Source of the DNA: Podochytrium sp. JEL0797
Lineage: Eukaryota > Chytridiomycota > Chytridiomycetes > Chytridiales > Chytriomycetaceae
NCBI GenBank assembly: GCA_027596195.1
Contig: JADGJG010000900.1
Location: 1 to 11,170 of the forward strand
Length of the DNA stretch: 11,170 bases
Direction: 5' to 3'
Below the pieces are notes generated by a model that made no database searches, had not been told where the DNA came from, and worked only from the letters and a program-made list of their open reading frames with translations. This document shows positions 1-8,300 of the stretch, in pieces. Position 1 is the stretch's first letter; each line of letters begins with the position of its first letter. The translations under genes were made by a program, and so were the position numbers.

Positions 1-86
1 TGAGCCCCCACCCGTCGCCCCCCTAGTCCCCCCCCCCCCTCCCCACCACCCACGACCCGCCCCCCAACCCCCCCCCCCCCCCGGGT
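1..86. repeat. C-rich low-complexity tract
   Basis: This stretch is almost entirely cytosine, with runs of 10 or more C broken by single A, T or G bases. The opposite strand is correspondingly G-run-rich and could form G-quadruplexes. It lies where the 5' part of an intron, or the upstream exon of the HMG-box gene, should be. It looks unlike every other intron in the window. It may be real intronic low complexity or a poorly resolved contig edge; the sequence alone cannot tell which. Confidence 0.8.
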
Positions 87-139
87 TTTTGATCTCGCCA
101 ACTAACACCAGTTCCCCTCCACTCTTCAAACGGATACAG

Positions 140-1804
140 ATTGGCACTCAATGGCAAAACGAAGATCCAGCCATCAAGAAAAAGTACGGAGACATTGCAC
201 GCTGGAGAATGGAAGAACATCGCCAAATGTACCCCGACTACAAGTACAGACCTGTCAAGAAAACGGCGTCGTCGTCGGCTGCGGCCATGAAGAAGGATGC
301 TGCTGGAGTTGCAGCGGGGCAGGTCACGACGCCACCAAAGTCGAGTCACAAGAAGGCCGCGTCCAAAAAGCCTTATGACCGTGCCACTTCGTTTCCCAAA
401 GTCAAGAAACACGTGGCTGTGGTGGAGGATGTGTCTGACGCGGATGACTTATCGTGCAGCTTGTCGTTGTCTCCTACGACCCGCAAGAGTCGCGTCAGTG
501 TTGCGTATGGTTCGAGACTGGGTGGAGACGATTCGGACTCGGGGGATGATTCAGACTTTGTTCCCCGTGCTGCTGTGGCGGAGGCTTTTGCGGCCAGAGC
601 GTCTGTGGCGAGCTCAGTTGCTGGGGGTTCGTCATCCAACAACAGCAGAGCGTCTTCAGTGTTTTCGGAGGCGTACCGTCTTCCAGAGATTCTTGCCAAC
701 AGTGGCAGCAGTAGCCGTGCTTCGTCGATTTGCGGCAAGTTGGATTCAATGACAGTTGGCACGTCGACGGAATCGATGGATTCGGAGGGGATTTTGTACA
801 GACTTCCCGGCAAGACGTCTTCTTTGTTTGGTGGTGCCGGTGGCGGTGGTGGCGGCCGCATGGGATTCTTTGCGGAGCCGATCCAGGATCAAGACCACAA
901 CCCGTTCTTGAGCATGGTTGCACCCACGTCGTCAAGAGCTTCTATTGCTTCTTCCACGGCCTCTTCCTCTTCCAACAACGCTTCTCTGTCTTCGTTTTAC
1001 TTTGGCGCGCTTCCCGGAATCGGCGCCACGCCACCACGACCACCTCGTCTCCATGCTACGCAGCCGGCTCTCCTGGTCGACCCCATGGACGAGATCTTGA
1101 TGGGCCCGTTTGCAATTGATGCGGCCTTGACGGGGGCAACTCGGATCGAGAATCATCGCACGTTTCCACATTCGTTTTGGGACGTGTCGTCGTCGGGTGG
1201 TGGTGGTGCTGGGCATGCCAAGTCCATGGGCGCTTCTCAGACGAGTGTTGCATCTTTTGGACAAGGAACGCCGGTTTCTTATGCCTCGTTTCCTCAGTAC
1301 CAGTCTCACCAGCCGCAATCCAACAATTCGTATGAAAATCAAGTTGCGGTGCTGGCGGGCACGCAAGCACGTCAAGGGCACATCCCGTTGGGACCCCCAC
1401 ACCCTTTCCAGACACCACCGCCACCAGTATCCGTTGCTGTAAATGCGGACAATTCATTTTTGGGGCGTGGGAAGGAGTCTGGAATCAAGATTGAACCATG
1501 CACACCGACGAAGAACGCCGTGGACGCTGCAGCTGCGGGTTCAAAGGCGAAACGCGTCACGAGTCTCACTTTGAACACGCAGCGTGTGTTTGGTGGTGCC
1601 GGGGGCAAAAAGTCGGGGTTGTGGTTAACGAGTGCCAAAATGTTGAGTCCCATGGGTGTGGATTTGTTTGCGTCGTCGGCTGGGACAGACGGTGCTGGTG
1701 GTGGTGGGCAGCAGACACCTTTGGCGAGTGTTATGAATACGGCGAGTACGCCGAGAGGTGGGTTTGGGAAGTCTGTGTTTGACTTGTTTGGGGGTGGGTG
1801 GTGA
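140..1804 (+). CDS. MAT-type HMG-box transcription factor, 5' end missing
   Basis: The first ~41 residues are the second and third helices of an HMG box of the MATA/SOX type: IGTQW, then DPAIKKKY, and the diagnostic end motif YPDYKYRP followed by basic residues. The first helix is absent, so this is an internal or last exon. Just upstream are a branch-like ACTAAC (101-106) and an acceptor ending ATACAG at 139, in frame with the box. The in-frame TTG at 89 is not a plausible start. About 554 residues are visible. The rest is a long disordered tail with Ser-rich blocks carrying repeated R-A-S motifs, Gly and Pro runs, an IKIE motif followed by TP, and two DLF motifs near the C terminus. The family binds bent AT-rich DNA in the nucleus, and fungal members control mating and development. 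The exact role here is unknown. TGA ends the gene at 1804. Confidence 0.85.
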   Translation: MGTQWQNEDPAIKKKYGDIARWRMEEHRQMYPDYKYRPVKKTASSSAAAMKKDAAGVAAGQVTTPPKSSHKKAASKKPYDRATSFPKVKKHVAVVEDVSDADDLSCSLSLSPTTRKSRVSVAYGSRLGGDDSDSGDDSDFVPRAAVAEAFAARASVASSVAGGSSSNNSRASSVFSEAYRLPEILANSGSSSRASSICGKLDSMTVGTSTESMDSEGILYRLPGKTSSLFGGAGGGGGGRMGFFAEPIQDQDHNPFLSMVAPTSSRASIASSTASSSSNNASLSSFYFGALPGIGATPPRPPRLHATQPALLVDPMDEILMGPFAIDAALTGATRIENHRTFPHSFWDVSSSGGGGAGHAKSMGASQTSVASFGQGTPVSYASFPQYQSHQPQSNNSYENQVAVLAGTQARQGHIPLGPPHPFQTPPPPVSVAVNADNSFLGRGKESGIKIEPCTPTKNAVDAAAAGSKAKRVTSLTLNTQRVFGGAGGKKSGLWLTSAKMLSPMGVDLFASSAGTDGAGGGGQQTPLASVMNTASTPRGGFGKSVFDLFGGGW

Positions 1805-1860
1805 AAGCGCGTTGGTTCGTCATATTCTCTATCTCTTCATATGTTAGAAGTATCTTTTAG

Positions 1861-1866
1861 AATAAA
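1861..1866 (+). terminator. Poly(A) signal for the HMG-box gene
   Basis: A perfect AATAAA sits 57 nt after the HMG-box gene stop. It implies that transcript ends around 1880-1900. That argues against translation of the hydrolase from the ATG at 1841 and favours the ATG at 1928. Confidence 0.6.
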
Positions 1867-1927
1867 AAATGCAGTAGTAAATAATTTGACAGCCTTCGTT
1901 GGTCGGGAAAATTGTTGGCCCAAAAAT

Positions 1928-2878
1928 ATGAATCGCGTCGATCTTGCGATCGAATCCAGTCCATTCACACTGCCGGTCTATGAAGTGATTCGGCCTATCG
2001 ACGCGCCAAGACCTGTTCACTTGGTTGTTGTCATTCACGGAATCAAAAGGCGCATTTCTGACACGCTTTCCCTCGTTTGTGACAAGTCCAAAGACGCTTT
2101 GATCGTCGCTCCACTGTTTACATCCTTGCAGTCCGATGAGCAAAAACATCCCACACCTCTCAACTCTCTCGTTTGGTATAAACCAGACGAATATTGCGAG
2201 GGAATTCCGGCTTCGAACCTACCCTCCCTCACGGCTTTCCAAATCATGGACGCGTTGCTAGAACACTACATTGCAGAATATACTCCCTCATCAATTTGCT
2301 TGCTTGGGTTCTCTGCGGGTTCTCAGTTTTGGAACAGATATGCCGCGACGAGCGCTTTTCTGTCCACGATTTCTGAAACCATTCGAATTCACCTCGTTCT
2401 GGGAACTTCTTCATCGTGGTTGTATTTGCATGCAAACCGGATCGACTCGACTCGAGGCCATCTGATGAACCCGGATGCGGTGAAATCGTTGACGCGTCAA
2501 GATTTCCCAGTTCCTGTTGATTCTGCCCCTGCGTTATACAATTCATGGAAATATGGAATTGAAGGAATGGCTGAGAACATTTGCAGGGATTCATTCGATC
2601 GAATGCGGGTGAGACTCAAGTCGTTTGATACCACGTACGTGATGGTGGATGATGACGTGAAGAGCGGGCCGTCTCTAGATTCGAGCGCGGAAGCAAAGAT
2701 GCAGTGTGCTGGGAATCGGTTCGAGAGGATTAGTGTTTATGTGCAGTATTTGCGCTTGTTTTTATATGAGGGTGATGTTGGGGAGGGGAAGCTCGGGACT
2801 ATCGTTGTTGGAAATTGTGGGCACGATGCGGGGAAAGTGTTTTCCGCAAAGAGTGTGCAGGAACTTGTGTTTTCTTAA
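1928..2878 (+). CDS. Alpha/beta-hydrolase, bacterial PHB-depolymerase-like esterase type
   Basis: This intronless gene encodes 316 aa from the ATG at 1928 (A at -3). An in-frame ATG at 1841 would add 29 residues, but it has a poor context and lies ahead of the previous gene's AATAAA. The strand-loop VVVIHG (residues about 33-38) supplies the oxyanion HG. The nucleophile elbow GFSAGS puts the catalytic Ser at 129 (codon 2312-2314). The VDDD cluster at 240-243 is the likely acid, and GHDAG gives His299. The segment after the elbow (QFWNRY) and the stretch between acid and His (a P-S-L-D...A-G-N-R-F-E-R pattern) resemble small bacterial alpha/beta-hydrolases annotated as poly(3-hydroxybutyrate) depolymerase-like. 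No signal peptide or membrane segment is evident, so it is probably cytosolic. The substrate is unknown. It is the only complete intronless gene here, which is compatible with bacterial origin. Confidence 0.85.
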   Translation: MNRVDLAIESSPFTLPVYEVIRPIDAPRPVHLVVVIHGIKRRISDTLSLVCDKSKDALIVAPLFTSLQSDEQKHPTPLNSLVWYKPDEYCEGIPASNLPSLTAFQIMDALLEHYIAEYTPSSICLLGFSAGSQFWNRYAATSAFLSTISETIRIHLVLGTSSSWLYLHANRIDSTRGHLMNPDAVKSLTRQDFPVPVDSAPALYNSWKYGIEGMAENICRDSFDRMRVRLKSFDTTYVMVDDDVKSGPSLDSSAEAKMQCAGNRFERISVYVQYLRLFLYEGDVGEGKLGTIVVGNCGHDAGKVFSAKSVQELVFS

Positions 2879-2885
2879 TGAGTTT

Positions 2886-2927
2886 GAAGGAAAAAGGAAG
2901 GGGAGGGAGAGAGGGGAAAAAAAAGAA
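2886..2927 (+). other. 42-nt pure purine tract between genes
   Basis: An uninterrupted A/G run lies just after the hydrolase stop and ~60 nt before the start of the CC2D2A/CEP76-like gene. No AATAAA follows the hydrolase. The tract could belong to its 3' end or to the promoter of the downstream gene; nothing in the sequence decides. Confidence 0.6.
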
Positions 2928-2990
2928 CTGACAATTTTTTGAGGGTTGCATCTGAGACCAAACGCCCTTCGCGTCCACGCCCCTCCCCTC

Positions 2991-5900
2991 ATGTCGCATT
3001 TCACCGAATACCAAGTCCGAAGATTCCGATTCCTTTTCAATCAGTATTCAGAGAGTGCCTCGACAGTCGCCGACGTGGAGCAGGAATTTGGCGGTGACAA
3101 CACGGACCAGTCCGCTATGCCCGTTCAGAATTGGACCATCAAGATATCCTTCAAACTCACAGCGATCGAGCTGACGGAGCTGATGGTATGGCCCTGGATC
3201 CCTGATTTTTGACGTCCGAAAGATGCGGCCTGGGCCCTTTGCTGACTTCGACTTTGAACCACAGCCACGATTCGGTCCTCCCATCTCATTATCTCAAGCG
3301 CAACATTTTATATACGAATATGATTCTTCTTGCACTGGGTGCTTTGACTTTGACGATTTTATTGAGTTTTTGGGCGACTACCAGGCGATTCTGCAGGTTC
3401 GGCGGGATAAGTCGACGGAGTATTACTATACACGACTAGGAGTAAGTTCAAAATTTGAGCTTGATCAACCACACGTTTGCGTGTGCGATTGGATTCAAGT
3501 TTTCAGTTCATTCTTCTAAAGCACTTGGGAAATCAAAACCGCAGATAGCGCAAACTCCAAACACCGTCGATGGAGATCCGTGGAACTTAAACGAGCCTCT
3601 TAATCATGATGATGCGGTTGGGAGAAACTCTGCTTGAATTTTCGGCCAGCTGACTTTCAATTTTAGAAAGTTTTAATCGCACGGCATTTCATCCAACGAT
3701 ATCCGAGCCCCATAAACTATTTGGCGACTTTATTTCTCGACGATCCTGAATTCTTCTTTACGAAAACCGAATCTGTGACAACCGACATTCTGGAGAAGGG
3801 ATACATTGATGATTTGAGCATTCTCAAGCGATCCATAATGGTTCGGATATACTCTGCAAGAAATCTAACTTCCTGCGCGAGGTGCACATGTTTCTAATAC
3901 ATCAATATCCCCCTCGAGTTTGGCTAACACGCGTTTCCCCGCCGCAGATTAAAACATCGGACTAACAAAGGACTCGAATTTTCGTCTCTGGATCCACTGA
4001 TACGAATAGAGTTGGCTGGAATAGTGCATCAAACTTCAGCCATTATATCAAACACGGAACCTGACTGGAATCAGGATTTGAAATTTGACATTACGATACC
4101 TCCGGGGGAAATTCATGACGTTCAGCAATGGGTGGATCGACAGCTGATGACTATTAGTCTATTAGATTTTGATGGCGATGGGAACTCGCAGTTGAGTTTC
4201 TGTATTCTGCCTTGGAGTGATTCTTGACGCTGATCAAATGCAAAAACACAGCAACACTGAAGTGCTTGCTGTCAGCTCAATACCGCTGCTGAAAATCCTC
4301 ATGTCTGTGAAGAAGCCAATGTGGGAGGTTGTGAAACTGAATCCGATATCCGGACAAACGACTCGGTTTCCTTCTCTTGAGCTCAGCATTTCAGACAATA
4401 CTCGAGAACAGTGGGCTTGGGCGAAAATCATGGACTCATACAAGGCACCCGAAGAAAGTAAGTTGTGCTTCACCGGATATTATGTGCTTCTAATCACAAA
4501 TCTCGGTGGAAGTTTGGTTTCAAAAGCATGAGAGCAAAGTGATTCGGGATTTGGAAGAAATCGCAAAAATGAAGCCCGAAAATATGGTTAGATTCACTAG
4601 TTAAATTTCCCTCTGCTTAAACTTTCGAATTATCAGAGTGATTCAAAGTTAAACTCAAGCGGGTCTGGAATCCGAGAACCTGAGCCGGTTTGTTGGGCGC
4701 GTAATCGTTTACGTAATTTTCTAAACCACTCATGCAGATATTTAATTTATTGGATCGATATATAACAACTACAAAACCGCTACGAACACCATTCCGAAGG
4801 CGCGACTTTCACACATTTGTTCTCAACGAATCAAACAAAATTGTGCCTCTCACCACGCTGATCAGTCCGATTGTTGCCTCCGGCAGCTCCACTGCAATTC
4901 AAACATCGCAAGATGCAGCAGCTGAAGTTTCTCGCATACCCACCTACATTCCCATTTTGGCTCGAAGCAAACAAACCAACATTCTGATTTCCAAATTATT
5001 GAGCGACGCGCAAGAAGAAAACATCATTCGCGCCGACCGTTCATTGGGAATTCAGTCCATTGCGGGATGGAACTCGCAATTCAACTGGTGTTTGTCCCCC
5101 ACACACAGTTTTTTTGCGCAAGTGGCGAGTTCACAGACTGTATTGCTGCAGAGGAATGGGAGCTTGTTAGAGCATGCTGTTTTGCTATGTAATTTAATTT
5201 TGGGGCTCGGGATACCGTCATATATTGCTCTTGGAAAAGGTTTGTAGTTTATTGTTGGCAATTTATGTCTGATGCTTTGCGCAGTAAAGAAACGGCCGTA
5301 CGTTTGGGTTGTGTCATTACTCCGACCGGATCATCCCGCATATTCCAACCAGGCAGAAGAGGAGGATGATTTTTCTGCGTGTCAAATTACGTACGGAGGC
5401 GGAGGAAGTGGCGTTCCGCCGCTTGTTTTTCAGCGTCAGAATTTCAGACAGATAATAGAATCATCAAAAAGGCAACAGAATATCAATGAAATGCAGGTCA
5501 TACATTGGGATCCTGTTACAGGTGCAAATTTGTAGTTTTTCTTATGGAGTTCTCACTCGCAGCAATTCAGGCACAAATTTTACCAAACCCAGTCAACCAG
5601 GTTTTCATTTTGAAAGAGTCGAAGTGCTATTTGACAGCACAAACATCTTTTACAATATTCAAAAGTCGGATAATCTGAAGCGGCCGTTTTTTTCTTGGGA
5701 TTTGAGCAACCTGAAGCAATGGATTCCATTTTTCCCAGAAGATTTGACCTCAAACAGCCCCATGAGATGCTCTTGTAAGTGGCCTATTTATTTTACAAGC
5801 AAGAATGACGTTTGATTCAACTGAATATGAACCTCAGACAATCCATTGGATTCCATCGTCCCACCCAAATCGCGAAGCGGCATGGATTTTGAAGCGGAAG

Positions 5901-6542
5901 ACCGAATATTCCTCCTGCAGCTAATCAAGCAAATTCAGCTTTATCGGCAGCATGCCCTGTTTATTCCCAAAACGCTGTTTCACCGAGCCGGCTCCAAATA
6001 CATCCAAACCCACCTGAGCTTGTTTGAGCGTCAATATTCAGAAGTCTTGTCCAAAAACATGGTATGGAGGGAGGATGGAAGCAGTGATGGTCAATTGGAT
6101 GATCGAGACGCGAGGAATCTCATTCGGAGGTCGTATTCGTCGAAAGAGGTTGTCGGTGAAGAAACCACCCCATCAGACTCACAGGTGGAGATGGAGAAAC
6201 TTCTCAAAGTGTTTCATAAGGAGATGAGTGATTTGACTCCCGATCGATGCTGGTATCGCGGGACGGTTGTGCATTTCAAAGGGAAAAATATGGAAGGGAT
6301 TATGGAAAACCTCGGTACGTCACGACAGCCTTGTTTTCCTTCTTTGGTGTATACTAAGTATGAAATTGCTTGTCCAAATAGTGAAACTGGGATTGTTGAA
6401 TGCAACTTTGCCTGGAATTACGTTTGTTGTTGGCGCTCGAATAATCTCAAGCGCATTTGCAAATAGTGTTTGGATTGGGATTGGAGTATTTGGTGATTTG
6501 ATAGCAAACGAAGTGCATCATCTCTCTTCTCCAACTCAATAA
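2991..6542 (+). CDS. CC2D2A/CEP76-family ciliary protein with EF-hand, C2 and inactive transglutaminase-like domains
   Basis: Proposed exons: 2991-3185, 3223-3441, 3500-3616 (uncertain), 3667-3881, 3948-4190, 4252-4457, 4513-4586, 4637-4687, 4738-5239, 5285-5521, 5571-5774, 5838-6314, 6382-6542. They sum to 2901 nt (966 aa) with matching phases throughout. An EF-hand loop spans residues 99-110 (DSSCTGCFDFDD). A C2 domain spans ~228-375 with MVRIYSARNL, LDPLIRIEL and LLDFDGDG. A transglutaminase-like fold follows, with the landmarks LLEHAVLLCNLILGLG (584-599), PYVWVV (612-617) and HWDPVTG (681-687). The C terminus has VVHFKGKN and NSVWIGIGVFG, matching the shared tail of CEP76 and CC2D2A. The catalytic Cys and His positions are occupied by other residues, as is usual in this family. 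CC2D2A works at the ciliary transition zone and CEP76 at centrioles; I cannot decide which this is. The start at 2991 is the first in-frame ATG but has a weak context. Confidence 0.8.
3500..3616 (+). other. Weakly supported in-frame exon (optional exon 3)
   Basis: This 117-nt segment is open and phase 0 at both ends, so including or skipping it keeps the reading frame (966 or 927 aa). Its flanking sites are poor: the acceptor is ATTCAAG and the donor GTTGGG. The better acceptor at 3506 (TTTTCAG) gives a stop after 13 codons if joined to the donor at 3442. Skipping it would create a 225-nt intron, far longer than the others. The frame runs to a TGA at 3635-3637 if the donor is not used. Confidence 0.4.
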
Positions 6543-6543
6543 A
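6538..6543 (+). terminator. Poly(A) signal containing the stop codon
   Basis: The final CAA-TAA of the CC2D2A/CEP76-like gene and the next base form AATAAA, so the stop codon lies inside the poly(A) signal. Cleavage 10-30 nt later would place the transcript end within the 3' end of the converging TTC29-like coding region. Confidence 0.6.
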
Positions 6544-6558
6544 CAACAGTAAAAAAAG

Positions 6559-8201
6559 TCAAAAAATCAATTCCTTCTCCCAGTCAAAAACTTCGAAACC
6601 CCGCGCAGATTTCCACGATAACAGCGCTGAGAAATTAGGATTTTTGATATCTCCAATGATCCCACTTTGTGCGACAGAGTTGAAGAACTTGCCCATGTTT
6701 GCATTTGCCTTGGAAAGACCAAGCTGGATTTGAGCAGCACCAACACTCAGCGATTTTACAGGAGCTGATGAGGTTGTTGCAGCTGGTGCATGAGCATGCT
6801 GTACTGCTGTCGGCTGGTTGCTTTTTTCCTCGGACTGTTGCTGCTCTTTGGCAATTTCGCAAGCCAACGCAAAATGTCGATCAAAAAATTGGACAGCTTC
6901 TGGAAACTGCCCAAGCTTGTTATACAGGGTGCCGATTTGATTACAGGCTTGGGCAAGCGACTGTTTCTGAGCTGGGTCCTCTTGAGTGGCTTCAATAAAG
7001 AGCTTCAAATACGCGGTGGCACGATCAAGGTTTCCCGAGCTGCAAACGCGTTCAAAATTGGAAGGAAATATGTTCAAAAAGTCCATCTACCTCTCATAAC
7101 ATGATGCAAGAGCAAGCTGCGCCTTTCCAGCACTTAATGGGTCATTTAGTTCTTTGCATTTCTCCAGGTATTTGTCCAAGAACTGAACAGAAGTATCGAT
7201 CGCGCCGTCTTCCTTGTATGCGTTCCCTAAAAACGAAATCATGTTAATTCTCGATGTTCATACACGGCTTTTCCCCTACCAAGACAAAAGTTGAGATCAT
7301 TGACGAGCTTTTCATCCGGCGTGCTCTTTTCAATGATTTGAATCGACTGAGCATAGTGAACGATTGCATCTTTGAAACGCCCGTTCTTTTCTAACTATAT
7401 ACAACTTTAGCAATTTCATCTTTTATCTAAATTGTGCGGAGGGGGTTTCAATCGTACATCCTTTGCGATCAGAATCCGAGCCCCAACGAGACTCTTGGAT
7501 GCCAGTGTCTCCGCATCCACATCTCCCTTATCGGAAGCAAGACTTCGGCTTTGTTCATATAATTTCAAGGCTTCGTGTGCTTCGCCTGCAAAAAATATAC
7601 GGGTATTCCATAAGTCTTCACGTGTTGGCTCCTTTGCTCGGGGGCACTCACCCATACTCGCCAACAACAGCCCCAAATTATGTGCCGCTTCAATTTCATA
7701 CTGCTTGTTTGCATGAATCGTTCTCGCACATTCATAAGCCTCTCTCAAATACGACAGACCCAGATCCAACATCCCGAGAGTCTGATAAAAGAACCCCAGC
7801 GCTTTTTTGGCCTCGTATATTTCGGCGCGTTCTCCCTTCCTCAGTGAAATTTCTGACGTTGTGAGAAGGGTTTTCAAGGTTGTCAGTTCGTCCAGGGAAT
7901 ACGTGTTGAGCGGTGTGGGCGGTTGGTTCGGTTTCGCAGGAGTGTGGACAATGTTGAAGAAGTCAATGAAGGAGTGGATCTGGCCTTCTGTCAAGAGTTG
8001 GAGACATATCGATTGTGTCACTGGGACGCGTGCTTTTGAGTTTGTGTCGGCGGAGGAGGGTAATTGTTTTGGTTTGAAGTTGACAATGGGGTCCTTTGCG
8101 CCACCTGTTTGGGTTGCGTCAGTGATATTCACATGGGGAGGGTGAATTTAAAAAAATCTCGTACGCGCTTGAGGAAGGGCCGGAAGGGTTGTGGAAGCCA
8201 T
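6559..8201 (-). CDS. TTC29: TTC29-like axonemal TPR protein
   Basis: Proposed exons on the minus strand: 8201-8165, 8104-7652, 7585-7458, 7394-7280, 7226-7091, 7039-6559. They total 1350 nt (449 aa), with every junction in phase and introns of 51-66 nt. The ATG at 8201 has an excellent context (GAGATGG); an in-frame TAA inside intron 1 shows that the intron is needed. The N-terminal part has the TTC29-like segment LQLLTEGQIHSFIDFF (47-62). Helical TPR pairs follow: ALGFFYQTLGMLDLGLSYLREA (two parts, 114-135), HNLGLLLASMGEAHEALKLYE (two parts, 154-174), LEKNGRFKDAIVHYAQSIQI (207-226), NAYKEDGAIDTSVQFLDKYL (246-265), LALASCYESSGNLDRATAYL (281-300) and IGTLYNKLGQFPEAVQFFDR (325-344). An Ala/Ser-rich linker and a short tail end the protein. 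Human TTC29 is of similar size (about 475 aa) and is needed for sperm flagella. The family assignment is good; strict orthology is inferred. Confidence 0.8.
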
Positions 8202-8250
8202 CTCCAGATTTCTGACAATCTTTGAATAAAACAAAAAACAATGCCGGTTT

Positions 8251-8262
8251 TTTATTTTTATT
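8251..8262 (-). terminator. Tandem poly(A) signals for the 8301-9972 gene
   Basis: Two back-to-back AATAAA hexamers on the minus strand lie ~40 nt after the stop at 8301. They fall in the 99-nt gap before the TTC29-like start codon, so the upstream gene's transcript end and the downstream gene's promoter share this short AT-rich interval. Confidence 0.65.
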
Positions 8263-8300
8263 AATTATTTAAGAGAGAGAAAGAAAAGAATGCAATCTAT

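Noticed and set aside
373..1653. Long antisense and alternative open frames over the HMG-box gene
   Set aside because: They are Pro/Arg/His-rich by-products of GC-rich, Ser/Gly-rich coding sequence, with no domain signal.
1841..1927. Upstream in-frame ATG adding 29 residues to the hydrolase
   Set aside because: The context is poor, the segment is AT-rich, and it spans the AATAAA of the preceding gene. The ATG at 1928 starts just ahead of the conserved fold.
3500..3637. Exon 3 as the last exon of a separate 183-aa EF-hand gene
   Set aside because: The next exon (3667-3881) starts at a good acceptor in the correct phase and has no suitable start codon before the C2 domain. A two-gene model is not fully excluded.
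8105..8150. N-terminal extension of the TTC29-like frame (open from 8147, GTG at 8132)
   Set aside because: It has no ATG and is preceded by an in-frame stop. It reads as intron 1, with donor GTACGAG at 8164 and acceptor CAAACAG ending at 8105.
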